NCBI RefSeq assembly: GCF_963970025.1
Contig: NZ_OZ018776.1
Coordinates: 1,178,001 to 1,242,000 of the forward strand
Source of the DNA: Rickettsia helvetica
Lineage (GTDB): Bacteria > Pseudomonadota > Alphaproteobacteria > Rickettsiales > Rickettsiaceae
DNA length: 64,000 nucleotides
Direction: 5' to 3'
Shown: in pieces, positions 1 through 9,622 of the stretch
Position numbering within the stretch: position 1 is the stretch's first letter
Layout of the letters: the number at the start of each line of letters is the position of its first letter
Program-made: the position numbers and the translations under genes
Notes under the pieces: generated by a model
What the model was told of the DNA's origin: nothing
Database searches by the model: none
Seen by the model: the letters and a program-made list of their open reading frames with translations, nothing else

Positions 1-188
1 ATTTATAAAGTCTAAAAGCTTTTAAGAAAGCTTATCGTCTACTAATTACCTCATATTGATAGTCTTTTAATTTCTATTTTTACTTTTATAATAAAAATAG
101 TTGTATATTTATACTACTTTCTCTATTATAGCCGTAATTTTATAAGTTACAATTATATACCTAATAATCAATTAATTTATATTAAGTT

Positions 189-692
189 ATGGCTCATAAA
201 GATTTATCACATTTAACAGAAGAACAAATCAAAGATTTAATAAAACGTTACTATAACCATGAGAAAATAGCTAATTTATTAGAAGAATTTGAGATTAATG
301 TATATCCTAGCATATTAGTTAAACTTTTTCCGCCTGTAGTTCATAATGAATTATTTTGTAAATATTGTCCGGATATAAACCTAGTAAGTAAATTAGACGG
401 TAGAAGTCATAGGAATTATAATGTAGTACATTTTGAAAAATTTTGCCCTGTATGTGATCATCGAGACCATACTTACTGTTCCTGTTCTAATTGTAAAGAA
501 ATTAGAAAACAGAAAGAACAAGCTGAAGAAGAAAATAAAAGAAATGTGTTAATGCAAGCGTTTTTGCCTGTTAATATCGATATTCCTATACCAAACAAAT
601 TAACCTTAAAGGATGCTTTATATTTAATTTCTGTAGCAGAACATTCTGCTCCTAAAGATTTAGAGTTTGGGAAGATGTCTAATATAAAATAA
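189..692 (+). CDS. Cys-rich putative zinc-binding hypothetical protein with RPE-derived tail
   Basis: A 167-aa protein I do not recognise. Cysteines fall in pairs that look metal-binding: C57/C60, C86/C89 and C97/C99/C102, followed by a charged helical stretch (about 103-120). This suggests a small zinc-ribbon-like fold; binding is inference. The last residues (EFGKMSNIK) match the end of the peptide encoded by the in-frame RPEs at 3151-3294 and 12819-12962. The natural C-terminus has therefore probably been replaced or truncated by RPE remnant DNA, and the stop lies just after it. No operon partner is visible: about 400 bp downstream is non-coding and holds a palindromic element. It may be a truncated relic. 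Confidence 0.55.
   Translation: MAHKDLSHLTEEQIKDLIKRYYNHEKIANLLEEFEINVYPSILVKLFPPVVHNELFCKYCPDINLVSKLDGRSHRNYNVVHFEKFCPVCDHRDHTYCSCSNCKEIRKQKEQAEEENKRNVLMQAFLPVNIDIPIPNKLTLKDALYLISVAEHSAPKDLEFGKMSNIK
666..690 (+). repeat. Remnant end of a Rickettsia palindromic element (RPE-1 type)
   Basis: The end of the upstream ORF carries TTTGGGAAGATGTCTAATAT, the same terminal sequence as the complete 144-bp RPEs in the GNAT pseudogene and in cmk. Only this end is present, so it is a partial copy that now supplies the gene's stop region. Confidence 0.6.
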
Positions 693-803
693 GAAAAAGG
701 TATAATGATTATAAGAGTACTACATACTCACATGCACCCTAGAATCCGCAATTTTCCAATGCCAAAATTGAAATAATAACATGACAACCATCATCTACTT
801 AAT

Positions 804-1000
804 CATAGTACCGGGCAGTTTTTACTCTATGTCATGCCCGCGAAAGCGGGAATCCAGTAAAACCTAAAAAAATCAAATGATTAAAGGTTTTACATAAAAA
901 GTGAAATAATGTAATAAAAAAATCTTTAAAATCAAGATTTTTTAGCCTGGATCCCTGCTTTCGCAGGCATGACATAGAGTAAAAACTGTCCGGTACTATG
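804..1000. repeat. Long intergenic palindromic repeat (RPE-like)
   Basis: Two 54-bp arms, 804-857 and 947-1000, are near-perfect reverse complements with a few mismatches, around an AT-rich centre of about 90 bp. Arms contain CATAGTACCGG and CTCTATGTCATGCC. An intergenic palindrome of this size is typical of Rickettsia dispersed repeats. It accounts for most of the gap between the Cys-rich gene and the next short ORF. It could fold into a cruciform or an RNA hairpin; no function is assigned. Confidence 0.75.
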
Positions 1001-1103
1001 CTATTTAATAGGAAAGCCTAGGATGAAGAAAAGTATAATATAGTAATAGGATTAGTATAAAGTATTTATATGATATAATATCCGTAATGTTGCAGAGGTT
1101 ATT

Positions 1104-1253
1104 ATGATAAATAAAGAAGATTTTGATTATGCATTTAAAATACCAATACCCATCAAATATAAATTTGATCCAAAAGATTATCCGGGATATGTACATACCA
1201 TGACTAATCAAGATGAAAGTGCAATTGAAGAGTATTCTAAATTTGCTACTTAG
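1104..1253 (+). CDS. Short hypothetical protein (49 aa)
   Basis: An ATG-started frame of 49 codons preceded by GAGG about 7 bp upstream. It lies immediately before an AlkB-like stub in the same direction. The peptide is polar with KIPIPIKYKFDP near the N-terminus. I do not recognise a family. It may be a small gene or the tail of a lost one; the closeness to a degraded gene favours a relic. Confidence 0.3.
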   Translation: MINKEDFDYAFKIPIPIKYKFDPKDYPGYVHTMTNQDESAIEEYSKFAT

Positions 1254-1264
1254 GAATTTAAATT

Positions 1265-1357
1265 ATGACTCAGTTTAGTCTTTTTGATGACCAAGTAATT
1301 ATTCCTGGACTAAAATATATTGCAGAATATGTCAATCGTCATTGCAAGCAGCCATAG
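1265..1357 (+). pseudogene. AlkB-like DNA repair dioxygenase, N-terminal stub cut by a palindromic element
   Basis: The frame starts MTQFSLFDDQVIIPGL and runs only 30 aa, ending where a CGTCATTGC palindromic element begins (1337). The start resembles the N-terminus of alkylated-DNA repair proteins of the AlkB family in Rickettsia, which run about 200 aa. The Fe(II)/2-oxoglutarate-binding HxD...H core is absent from the rest of the interval. Identification rests on a short match and family memory, so it is tentative. The gene is non-functional. Confidence 0.4.
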
Positions 1358-1456
1358 GCTGCGTGGCAATCCGGAAAAATAATAAAAAAGTATTGTTTTT
1401 AGCATTTTTTAACTGGATTGCTTCGTCAATTATTACATAATTTCCTCGCAATGACG
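1337..1456. repeat. Palindromic intergenic element (CGTCATTGC...GCAATGACG)
   Basis: Inverted ends CGTCATTGC and GCAATGACG bracket internal GCAATCC / GGATTGC arms. The same end sequences recur at 12240-12340 and, in part, near 10405-10422, so this is a dispersed family. Here it terminates the AlkB-like frame. Confidence 0.7.
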
Positions 1457-1472
1457 TTAAATTTTGACTAAT

Positions 1473-2504
1473 CTAGCAATGCCTTATATCTGCTTTTGCT
1501 AAATCTTTTAAAGTGCGTGATCCGGTGCATAGCATAGTAATCTTAAGCTGCTTGATTATTAATTGTATCTCTTCGAAAAGTAAGTTTTCTGATGTATCTG
1601 CAGCTTTTAAAAATTGACCGGCAAGTCCAAAAATACTAGCTCCCATACGAATTGCTTTTGCCCCGTCAATGCCGGATTTTAACCCGCCGCTGGCAATAAT
1701 CGGAATATTTTCTGAAACTTCCCTCACCATTTTTAGAGAATCTAAAGTCGGAATTCCCCAGTTAATAAAGCTACTAGCTATACGATTTTGTAACGAATTT
1801 GTAGCACGATAAGCCTCTACTTGACTCCAAGATGTCCCACCGCTCCCTGCAATATCAAGAACTTTAACTCCTATATCAATAAGACTTTTAGCCACTTGTT
1901 TAGATAAACCATACCCTACTTCTTTAACAATTACAGGGACAGAGAGGTAATTAACCATCTCTCTTATCTTAGGTAAAAGATTTTCCCAGTTTCTATTACC
2001 TTCCGGCTGAGTTAGCTCCTGCAATACGTTCAGATGTAAAATTAAGGCATCGGCTTCAATAGCATCAACTAAATACCGGCATTCTTTAGGTGTCACTCCG
2101 TAATTAAGTTGCACTGCACCGATATTGGCTAATAAAGGGATATCGGGAGCTATATGCCTTACTGCAAATGTCTTGATCGTATCCGGTTTCGTTAATAAAA
2201 CCCGCATAGAGCCAAGCCCCATAGCAATTCCGGCTTTTTGGGCGGCCTGTGCAAGTCGATAGTTAATATCTCCAGCTCTAGTTGTGCCTCCGGTCATACT
2301 AGAAATTAGAATAGGTGCTTGTAAAGATTTTCCGAGGAAAGTAGTAGTTGTATCTATGTTATCGTAGTTAATTTCCGGTAATGCGTTGTGAATAAATTGA
2401 ATAGATTCAAAACCGCTTTTAAGTGTAGATTCGACGTTTTTTATAAGATTAATTTTAATATGATCTTGCTTTCTTTCTATATCTAAACTTTGATTTTTTG
2501 ACAT
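1473..2504 (-). CDS. fni: Isopentenyl-diphosphate delta-isomerase, type 2 (FMN-dependent)
   Basis: Interconverts isopentenyl and dimethylallyl diphosphate using reduced FMN. The 343-aa length is normal for the family. The N-terminal RKQDHI segment, the SSMTGG motif, LANIGAVQ, and the C-terminal phosphate/flavin-binding GGTSW and ASGGLKSG stretches match the (beta/alpha)8 barrel of type 2 isomerases. Rickettsia lack a complete MEP or mevalonate pathway and are thought to take isoprenoid precursors from the host, so this enzyme rebalances imported substrate. The frame is intact. A 166-bp palindrome lies directly upstream of its start and may sit in its leader. Confidence 0.95.
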   Translation of the reverse strand: MSKNQSLDIERKQDHIKINLIKNVESTLKSGFESIQFIHNALPEINYDNIDTTTTFLGKSLQAPILISSMTGGTTRAGDINYRLAQAAQKAGIAMGLGSMRVLLTKPDTIKTFAVRHIAPDIPLLANIGAVQLNYGVTPKECRYLVDAIEADALILHLNVLQELTQPEGNRNWENLLPKIREMVNYLSVPVIVKEVGYGLSKQVAKSLIDIGVKVLDIAGSGGTSWSQVEAYRATNSLQNRIASSFINWGIPTLDSLKMVREVSENIPIIASGGLKSGIDGAKAIRMGASIFGLAGQFLKAADTSENLLFEEIQLIIKQLKITMLCTGSRTLKDLAKADIRHC

Positions 2505-2530
2505 TTTACTCGTTAATTCTTTTTTATACT

Positions 2531-2696
2531 TAGGTTCTGTGCACTTTTGATTAATGATTATAATTATGAGATATTTTTAAGCGAAAATTAATAAGATTTT
2601 TGCAGTAATAGTTATTCATATTTCAAAAAAATCTTATAATTTGTAGTTAAAAAGAGCCATAATTATGATTATTCTATTAAAAGTGCACAGAACCTA
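2531..2696. repeat. Palindromic repeat upstream of fni
   Basis: The left arm begins TAGGTTCTGTGCACTTTT and the right arm is its reverse complement ending at 2696; arms are about 39 bp with a few differences. It lies 27 bp upstream of the fni start codon, so it could affect fni transcription or its 5' leader. This family differs in sequence from the palindromes at 804 and 1337. Confidence 0.7.
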
Positions 2697-2808
2697 ATCT
2701 ATAACAATATTTTTAGCTTTGCAAAATATATTTCTTTACTATTTCCTAATTCTTATTATAACTTTTGGTATATAATTAATACACTTAGATAAATTTACGA
2801 GTAATAAT

Positions 2809-3702
2809 GCTGATTTAGTGGATCAAAGTTTAATAGAAACATTTAGATATTTGGGGCTACAAGAGCAACAAATAGATGGAATAAATTATTATCTGATACA
2901 TATAGGATGCAATCATCCTGTATGGAATATGATTGTACTGCCTGATAAAGTGAATATAAGCCAAATGGATAAAATGGAAGAAGTGTTTAAACTATAGGAT
3001 TTACCGTTTGCTTGGTGGGTTGATGAAAAGAATCTATCATCTGAAATGCTTGAGCATTTCCAAAACGGTAAATATACTGATTTTGGTGACGTACCCGGAA
3101 TGGTTTATGCGCTTAAAGATTATTCTGAACAAAATATGGATAATAAAAATAGACATCTTTCCAAACCGGCTTATAGAGAGGAATTTAAAGGAGACACTTC
3201 ACCTCGAACCGCAGCGTACACAAGCGTACGTGAGGATTCGAGTACCGGATCAATGTATAAATTACTTCCAGAAGCGAAGTTTGGGAAGATGTCTAATATT
3301 AGAATTATTACTGGAATAGAGGAATATAAGGAATGAATTCGAGTATTAATTAGATCATTTGGATTTAGTGATGATGTTTATAATATTTATTTTGATAATT
3401 TATCAAAATTTATTGGAGATAACAAAGTATTTGTTCCACTTACTGCATATGAAGAAAATAAAATTGTTGCAACTGCCTCTATAATTTTTGCAAACGGCAT
3501 AGCAGGTTTTTATCACGATTCAACGATGCCGGAATATAGAAATCGTGGTCTTGCAAGTGATTTATATATAGCTAGGTTTAAAATATTAAAAGAAATGGGA
3601 ATCGATAAGGTAATAATTCAAACTTCACCAATGGCAACGTCACTTGCTGAAAAATTAGGCTTTAAGAAATATACAAATTATAAGATATATTGCCAAAGTT
3701 AG
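2809..3702 (+). pseudogene. GNAT-family N-acetyltransferase, broken, with an in-frame RPE
   Basis: One frame runs from about 2809 to 3702 with two internal stops (TAG about 2996-2998, TGA 3334-3336). The C-terminal part carries the GNAT acetyl-CoA core: an internal strand (GIAGFYHDSTMPEYRNRGLAS) with the R-x-x-G-x-A signature, then MATSLAEKLGFKKY. An RPE is inserted in frame between the N-terminal half and this core. No start codon is clear at the 5' end. The two nonsense codons make it inactive. Related proteins acetylate small amines or protein N-termini; substrate unknown. Confidence 0.8.
3151..3294 (+). repeat. RPE-1-type palindromic element, in frame within the GNAT pseudogene
   Basis: A 144-bp insert bounded by AGACATCTTTCC and its inverted counterpart GGAAGATGTCT. 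It encodes a peptide starting RHLSKPAYREEFKGDT and ending FGKMSNI, closely matching the peptide inserted in cmk at 12819-12962. Such in-frame insertion into protein genes is the known behaviour of Rickettsia palindromic elements. Confidence 0.9.
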
Positions 3703-3704
3703 AA

Positions 3705-4220
3705 TTATTGCCTTAATTCCTTAAGCATTAAGACGTCGTTATTCTCTTGAATTATTTTAAATCCTGCTTTTTCATAAGTTTTAATAGCAGCGATATTTTT
3801 TCTATCAGGATCAACTAAAACATGAGTATATTGCTTATCTATAAAATTTTCTCAAAAAGTTCTTAGAGTAAGTAGCTCTACCCCTTTATTTAAATATTCA
3901 GGCTCACCTAAAAAGAAATCGATTGCTGCAAGTTTTGAAGGTAAGTTTATTAATGGGTCTGAACGCTCAAAATCATAAGCATTGTAAATTTGGATATACC
4001 CTATAGGAGTACGGTCTGCTTCTATAATATAAGCTTGTATATTTTTCGGGTCATTATTTTCTAGCTTATATCCCTTAACATAGCTTAAGTATTTTTGTTC
4101 GATCAATTCTAAACTCCATTTTATATCCTCATCCCACCATAGTTTCACATGCGGCATTTCTAGCCATTTTAAAAGAAACGAAAAATGAGAAGTAGAAAGC
4201 GGGATAAAGTTTATGTTCAT
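3705..4220 (-). pseudogene. GNAT acetyltransferase (aminoglycoside 6'-N-acetyltransferase-like), nonsense mutation
   Basis: A 171-codon frame interrupted by one TGA at 3852-3854. The N-terminal part (LKWLEMPHVKLWW) and PIGYIQIYNAYDF followed by DFFLGEPEYLNKG resemble AAC(6')-type acetyltransferases. After the stop the same frame continues with HVLVDPDRKNIAAIKTYEKAGF, the expected acetyl-CoA-binding and C-terminal end. Its start overlaps the stop of the truncated frame upstream (ATGA), implying an original operon. It is tail-to-tail with the GNAT pseudogene ending at 3702. Probably inactive unless the TGA is a recent sequencing or strain variant. Confidence 0.75.
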
Positions 4221-4348
4221 ATAACAGCATTATACCATTCTGAAGCGACATTTAATCCAAGTGCTTTTAGAAATTGGCGTTTAGGTTCATCATGTACTCC
4301 GCAAACTACTAATATTTGGCTAGCACCTTTGCTTTTAGCTTTGGGTTT
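4217..4348 (-). pseudogene. C-terminal fragment of an upstream gene, cut at the 941-bp insertion
   Basis: A minus-strand open stretch of 43 codons starts exactly at the junction at 4348 and ends in TGA overlapping the ATG of the acetyltransferase. The tail FLKALGLNVASEWYNAVI looks like the end of another acetyltransferase-type protein, but I cannot be certain. It shows that the 941-bp NACHT fragment replaced or displaced the rest of this gene. Confidence 0.5.
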
Positions 4349-5289
4349 AAAAGTAATTATTAAAGAAGATATATATAAAGAGTTGCAAGTAAAGAGTCAT
4401 AACGAATCGCAACAAAGAAGTGATATATTTTTATTTACTGGTATAGATAACCAAGACGATTTGTTAAAGCTTTTTCCAGCATACAGCAGAAAATTAATAC
4501 AACAAAATATGAATGATGCTCATCCCAGAGTAATAGCAAAAAAGAGGGGTGAACTATCACAGTTTGATCAATTAGTAGTACAAAATAAAACCATTCATTG
4601 GTTAAATATAGAACAAAATAATGGTAATACACAGATAGTGTGGATTAAATCTCGTGGCACATTAGATAATTTGCGTAAATATATTAATAATGAAAAAAGT
4701 ATTAAACTAACTTTAGACAAGGATTTTATTAACGATATAAAGGATAAACAGACTACCATCATCGCAGATGATCCAGGTATGGGCAAAACTACTAGTTTAA
4801 CAAAATTATGTACATTACAATACGATTTAGGGTCTGAAGTCAAATCAATATTTCAATCACATTGGGTAATAAGCGTTGATCTAAAAGATCATATATCAAC
4901 AATCGGCAGGATTAAGTCTTCTAATATTAAGATTGATGATATAATTAACTTATGCTTAGAATCTGATTCAGATCTTAACACGACATTCGCAAAAAAGATA
5001 TTATTGTTTGCTTTTCAGAATACCAATTTTATAAAACCTATATTAATCAAATTTGATGGATTTGATGAAGTTTTAGATCAAAATATTAGAAATAACCTTA
5101 TTTCATTAATGCAGTATTTAAAATATGATCCCAATGTCAAGAACGTCAAGTTTTGGATTACCAGTCGCCTGCATTATGAACAAACTTTAGAAAATAAATT
5201 ATCAATATTTGCCACAAAATTTGAACCACTTAATGATCAAAAAAATAAAGAATTTATATATCAGTTTTTCAAAAACAGGTTGCATCTTA
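4349..5289 (+). pseudogene. Displaced 941-bp copy of the NACHT segment of the gene at 36388-41862
   Basis: Positions 4349-5289 read the same as 38853-39793 wherever I compared them, and the two translations are identical. The copied piece includes the NACHT Walker A (DDPGMGKTTS) and Walker B (IKFDGFDEV) motifs but lacks the N-terminal nuclease-like part and the ankyrin repeats. It has no start of its own; an open frame from 4185 only reads through from unrelated DNA. Both neighbouring minus-strand genes are truncated at its edges. It is a non-functional gene fragment from a recent duplication, or an assembly join. Confidence 0.85.
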
Positions 5290-5812
5290 TGTGCATTTTC
5301 TTGCGAATAATGGATTTTTATCAATAATGCTACTCATATACAATATACTTCCGTCTAATGGAGGAATTGGAAATAAATTAAAAAAGCATAATATTAAATT
5401 TATTGTTATCATATTGTTTTAGTACTTCATACGCACACTTTATCAAATCTATATGAAAGTTATGTATCAAAAATATTGTAGTAAATGCAATTGTAGCTAG
5501 AAGAAAATTAGAGAGAAGACCTGCAAGTCCAACAAGGATCATATCCCTTTTAGGTTTTTTAAAATATACTGGATTATAAATTACAGGTTTTGCAAAGCCA
5601 AACATTGGTGCTCCAACTATATATCATATGATAGGTAGCACTATCCCTAATATAGACAAATGCTTTATTGGATTTAATGATAATCTCCCCATGTTTTTAG
5701 CAGTAGGGTCTCCTAAATAATGAGCACATATCCCATGCGACACTTCATGTATTACTATTGAGTATACAAAAATTATTAAAGTTGCTACAAATGTAACTGT
5801 GTTAATTAACAT
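5290..5812 (-). pseudogene. M50 / site-2-protease family metalloprotease, broken
   Basis: The frame starts with a transmembrane segment followed by IVIHEVSHGICAHYLGD, the HExxH zinc motif of intramembrane M50 proteases. A TGA at 5624-5626 falls where LPII-x-YIVGAPMFGFAKPV would continue, probably replacing a Trp codon. A second break is one extra T in a run of six near 5379-5384; past it the frame resumes with NLFPIPPLDGS, the conserved second catalytic-region motif. The gene is then cut at 5290 by the NACHT fragment. Such proteases cleave membrane regulators. This copy is dead. Confidence 0.85.
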
Positions 5813-6003
5813 GTATTTATTATTTTTAGACTCTTTTTGAGAATATTACGTTTATAAAACTTACTCTATGTTTTATTACAAAGACCTTAATAGTGGGATA
5901 TTATAAATAATCTTCATTACAAAATATACATTTCAGTCAAAATTTTTAATTATAGCAATAACATAGCCTAAGTTTTGTTTATAATACTAACACTGATTAC
6001 TAG

Positions 6004-6963
6004 TTAAATATTACCGTATGGACAATTATCGAGAAGAGGTAATTTCAATATGATAGTAGAACTTTTATCTTTTGTGCTTGTTACCTCTATTTCTCCATGT
6101 AGTGCATCTACCAGACGCTTTACAAATTTTAAACCTGAGACTATTTCTTCATATTGAATATCAAACTCATCAAATTCTTTACGTAAATATTCTTGTATTG
6201 CTTTGCTTAATCCTTTTCCTGTGTCATGTACAATGAATTGTAATACCATCTCTCTTTTATTTTGTTCTGCTTCTGATAAAGCCGGACTAATTGCAAACAT
6301 ATTTACTGTTATTACTACATTGCCTTTATTAGTAAATTTTATACCATTATCTATTAATTGCTCAAGTATGATCTCTATTCTATAACTATCGCTTACTACT
6401 ATATTGCTTATTTGGTACTGAAAATTACAAGATAAATTGATGCCTTTATTCCGAGCAATTGGTCTCGCTTTATCAATAATATTATTTACTAATGATTACA
6501 GATTAAATTTCTTTAACTCTATGGGAGGTAGACCCGTACTATTATGTAAATTCTTACTTAATTTATCATAATAATTTAGCAGACTTTGGGTATAATCTAT
6601 TATACTGGTTATATAATTCTTTTTTTGTATATCATCTTCTAACTCATGAAGTACTGCTACTAATGCAAAAATTGAATTACATGGTACTTTTAAATTATAT
6701 ACTATATTTTGTATTAGATTTTTGTTGATACATTCAACTTTTTTTAACTTATCTGTTATATCTTGAAGCTCTGACTTAGATTTTTTAATAATATCAGAGT
6801 AATTTGTTACTGGGTGATTTATATTAATTTCTGCATTAGATAGTGATTCAAATGATGGAATTAATGTGACAGATATAGGTGATAATTGGAGGTGCCAGTT
6901 ATGTTTGAGGGAATTTTCAAGCTTGCTGTTATCTTGTGCTTGATTTTGATTGTTAATGGTCAT
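6004..6963 (-). pseudogene. RAGE histidine kinase, copy 1 (nonsense plus deletion)
   Basis: Same protein as the intact kinase at 20671-21642. A TAA at 6496-6498 splits the frame where the intact copy has a Glu codon, and a few codons are missing near the C-terminus before LKLPLLD. The dimerisation helix reads NIVYNLKVPCN, with Tyr at the usual phospho-acceptor His position, as in copy 2. The ATP-binding N box (EQLIDNGIKFT) and HDTGKGLS are still recognisable. It is divergent from the dam remnant at 7346, as in the other two copies. Confidence 0.85.
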
Positions 6964-7000
6964 AATGTACTCTTGCTGTTTTATGTTGTAAAATAGTAGC

Positions 7001-7042
7001 TAGAGGTAAATTTGAGATTTTGTAGTTTTAATTTTACCTCTA
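7001..7042 (-). promoter_or_regulatory. Conserved hairpin upstream of histidine kinase, copy 1
   Basis: Inverted arms (AGAGGTAAA and TTTACCTCT) enclose a loop that on the minus strand contains AAAACTACAAAAT. The same structure lies upstream of the kinase in copies 2 and 3. Both arms here have lost one T relative to those copies, so pairing is kept. It could be an operator or a leader RNA hairpin. Confidence 0.6.
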
Positions 7043-7062
7043 TGTTTGATGTTGATACTCAT

Positions 7063-7170
7063 GTCACATCAGATCACAGATATCCCAGTTGTTTTTAGAA
7101 GTACAGAGAATTGAAAAGCTTTTTGACAGATTTTTCATAATATGACAAACAACTGCATAAATGAGACAGG
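7063..7170. promoter_or_regulatory. Conserved dam/kinase divergent intergenic block, copy 1
   Basis: About 105 bp conserved with 20461-20565 and 33252-33352 when reverse-complemented. Shared features include TGTCTCATTT, GCAG(C/T)TGTTTG, ATCTGTCA, TCTGTACTTC and GATATCTGT. It lies between divergent genes and so probably contains their promoters or binding sites; no sigma-70 boxes are certain. Confidence 0.55.
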
Positions 7171-7345
7171 CTTTAAATAATAATATATTCTAGTCTAATT
7201 CTTTATCAATTATACATAGATAAATCATACTAAATTAATGCTATAATCAAGCCTGAAATCCCTTTATGTTATAATGTTTTGCTAGCATTTGGGCTTATTT
7301 TCTGATATAATCTTTAGTAGAAATATTAAAGATAAATAATAAATC

Positions 7346-7562
7346 ATGTCAGTAAAAACTTTAGATAAACTGCAACCATTTTTGCAATGGGTAGGTGGTA
7401 AAAGAAAAATAGTTGATCAATTAATTAAATATGATTTCTAATAGTAATACTCCATTTATTAGAAACTTATACAAGAATTTCAATATTAAGATTATTAAAG
7501 TTAAATATTCTATGCCTGAGAATAATAAAATATCTGATGAGGTAATAGTAACCAATTATTAA
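7346..7562 (+). pseudogene. RAGE Dam adenine methyltransferase, copy 1 (large internal deletion)
   Basis: Begins like the intact copy (LQPFLQWVGGKRKIVDQL), then jumps after about 30 codons to the C-terminal part (SNTPFIRNLYKNFN ... SDEVIVTNY). The middle of about 200 codons, including the DPPY catalytic motif, is deleted and a stop lies at the join. Clearly inactive. Head-to-head with the kinase pseudogene. Confidence 0.9.
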
Positions 7563-7645
7563 AGTGAGATTACAGTACTGCGGTATACTGCTACTCAATA
7601 AGTTACCAATTACTATCTTCTAAATCATAGAAAGCCTTGATTATT

Positions 7646-9320
7646 TTAAAATTTCATTAATTCAAAAGTAAAACCTTGAGCTTTAAAGGCCTTGTCTAAA
7701 TCCTGCATATAATTATTTCTCACATAGTAATCATAGAAAGATGAAGTGGATTTAAGGATTATTTGCTTATTACACGTATCTTCCTCTGCTACTACCAATT
7801 TACTTAATACACTACAATCAATATATTTATTATAATGTTCAATCATAAATTTCCGCACCCTGTACCATACTGAATCAGGATTTAATTCTTTACTAAGATG
7901 CGATAGGTAATTTTGTGTTTCATATTCAGCGTTTTGCTGCTTAGCTGCAAGTTCAGTAAATGGTATTATTTCTAACTTTTCAATACTACTGTCATAGATC
8001 ATTTGTACTTGCTGTAGTATTTGATTTTGTGTATTTTCTAAAAGCGTAATATTTTTAAGCAGTTTTATTTGGTATTGATTATCAACTATGCCAATAAAGC
8101 AGCAAGAACTTAGTAAGTCATAAGCTGTATTAGCATCAAAAATGCTGATTATTTTACGTTTTAGTTGAGCTTATTTGCTAGTATTACTACTGCTTTCTAT
8201 CTTATCTAAATATTGCTCTTGAGCTTTATTGAAGTTACTAAATTGAGATTTAGTAGCATAGTGATTAGCTTTAGTATTTTCCTTACTTAGCTCATGAAAT
8301 AATGCCTTAGCTCTAGTAGCACCTTTTTATGACCAAAATGATGATTTGAATATTTTCCTGCAAGCTTTAAGAGTAATTGATTGATAGAATCAAGATTAAA
8401 TTCTCTATTTGATTTGATCTGAAGTAAATTGCCATCTTCTTGGCTTAATGGATAAAAATCTATTAATTTTTTTCTCTTGAACCAGCCTTTATTCTTTACA
8501 GATTCTCCTGCTAGATCATTATGAGATGATAATGCTATTTGCTTACATCTTGCCTTATCAATTTTATCAAGAATTACTTGCAATGGCTTATTAACCTGTA
8601 ATGGACCGATAACAAAATTATTTTTGGCTGTTTTAGTATTTTCACTTTTTTGTTGATTATTTGCTGATCTTATTATTTCAAATTGTCATTCTTATGCCAG
8701 ATTTGGTGTTTGTTGATCTTGTAGTAATTTCTGATCTTGCAGAGTTGGCTTTTGTTGATTTTGAAAAATTGTAGATTCACTACATCTAGATTTATTAGAT
8801 ATATTTTTATTATTATATATAGAGAGAGAGTGGTCCAAACTTTTTTGGGGTTAACCCCAAAGTTTTTTGGAGTTGATGCAAAATTTTTTTCATTTTCAAG
8901 AGTGTTTTTTTTAGAAAATGGATAGAAATTTTTAGCTAGCGTAATACAAGGAGTATTATGGCATTTAATACCATATTTTACGATTGTTGCATTGTAAACT
9001 TTAATAAAGCCACCTTTTTGTAGTTCAAGTAAGCATTGTCGTACGCGTTCTTGACAAACACCGAAGTGTTTTTGAAAGAAGAGATACGTTTCCTTAAGTT
9101 CATCAATGCTATTATTGTGATAGATTTGCAAGCGGAAGACTATTAAAGAGAGTAGCTGTCTTGCAGTTTTACTTAATTTTTTGCCATTATGAGATGAGAG
9201 ATGACGCCATTCAGGAGGGATAAAATTGCCAACAAAATTATAGAAAATGATTACATTTTGATCATCAAAATTATGTGTTGCACAATCATTAATAAAATGC
9301 GATGAGCATATAGTGAGCAT
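7646..9320 (-). pseudogene. RAGE DnaA_N-domain replication-type protein, copy 1 (multiple breaks)
   Basis: Same gene as 14283-15962. The N-terminal winged-helix-like part (SLIVFRLQIYHNNSIDEL) is open from the ATG at 9320; frames further upstream only read through the tRNA gene. It shifts frame near 8840 in the TPKxFGVNPK linker, resumes around 8583-8287 (WFKRKKLIDFYPLSQED), breaks again, has a CAA-to-TAA change near 8170, and ends with the DnaA_N-like domain (DSVWYRVRKFMIEHYNKYID). It is non-functional. It starts 49 bp from the 3' end of tRNA-Ala, mirroring copy 2 beside tRNA-Val. Confidence 0.85.
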
Positions 9321-9368
9321 AAGGAGCATGGAGGAAAATTGGTAAAATGCAAAAAGCTTGACTTTATC

Positions 9369-9444
9369 TGGTGGAGCCAGGGGGAATCGAACCCCCGACC
9401 TCTTGAATGCCATTCAAACACTCTACCAACTGAGCTATGACCCC
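9369..9444 (-). tRNA. tRNA-Ala(GGC)
   Basis: A 76-nt cloverleaf on the minus strand: acceptor GGGGTCA pairs with TGGCTCC, D arm GCTCAGTTGGTAGAGT, anticodon loop ATGGCAT with anticodon GGC, T arm GGGGGTTCGATTCCCCC, and an encoded CCA. A RAGE remnant begins immediately at its 3' side, so it appears to have served as an integration site. Confidence 0.93.
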
Positions 9445-9622
9445 AATATAGTCAATTGATTTGGACTCGCCTTACATCGTCACTCGTCGCTCTCCTATTA
9501 GTTATAGGCTTCACTCCTCACTCCTTGCATGCAAATCCCACTGAATTGACTATAACAAATTAATTCTCTTATACTATAATAATAAAACTAAATCTATAAG
9601 ATTTTTTTATAAAATTTAATCT

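Noticed and set aside
4185..4348. N-terminal extension of the NACHT fragment frame
   Set aside because: This part is antisense to the acetyltransferase region and only happens to be open into the duplicated segment.
3334..5626. Several broken genes here are stopped by TGA, suggesting recoding of TGA as Trp
   Set aside because: Intact genes in the window use TGG for Trp and end in TAA, TAG or TGA. Neighbouring pseudogenes also carry TAG and TAA stops, frameshifts and truncations. Ordinary decay explains them.
8737..8925. Plus-strand open frame across the rep pseudogene
   Set aside because: It is antisense to a recognisable coding sequence and has no family features.
9321..9413. Extension of the rep copy 1 frame upstream to 9413
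   Set aside because: The extra codons lie in the tRNA-Ala gene and the element end; the homologous start is at 9320.
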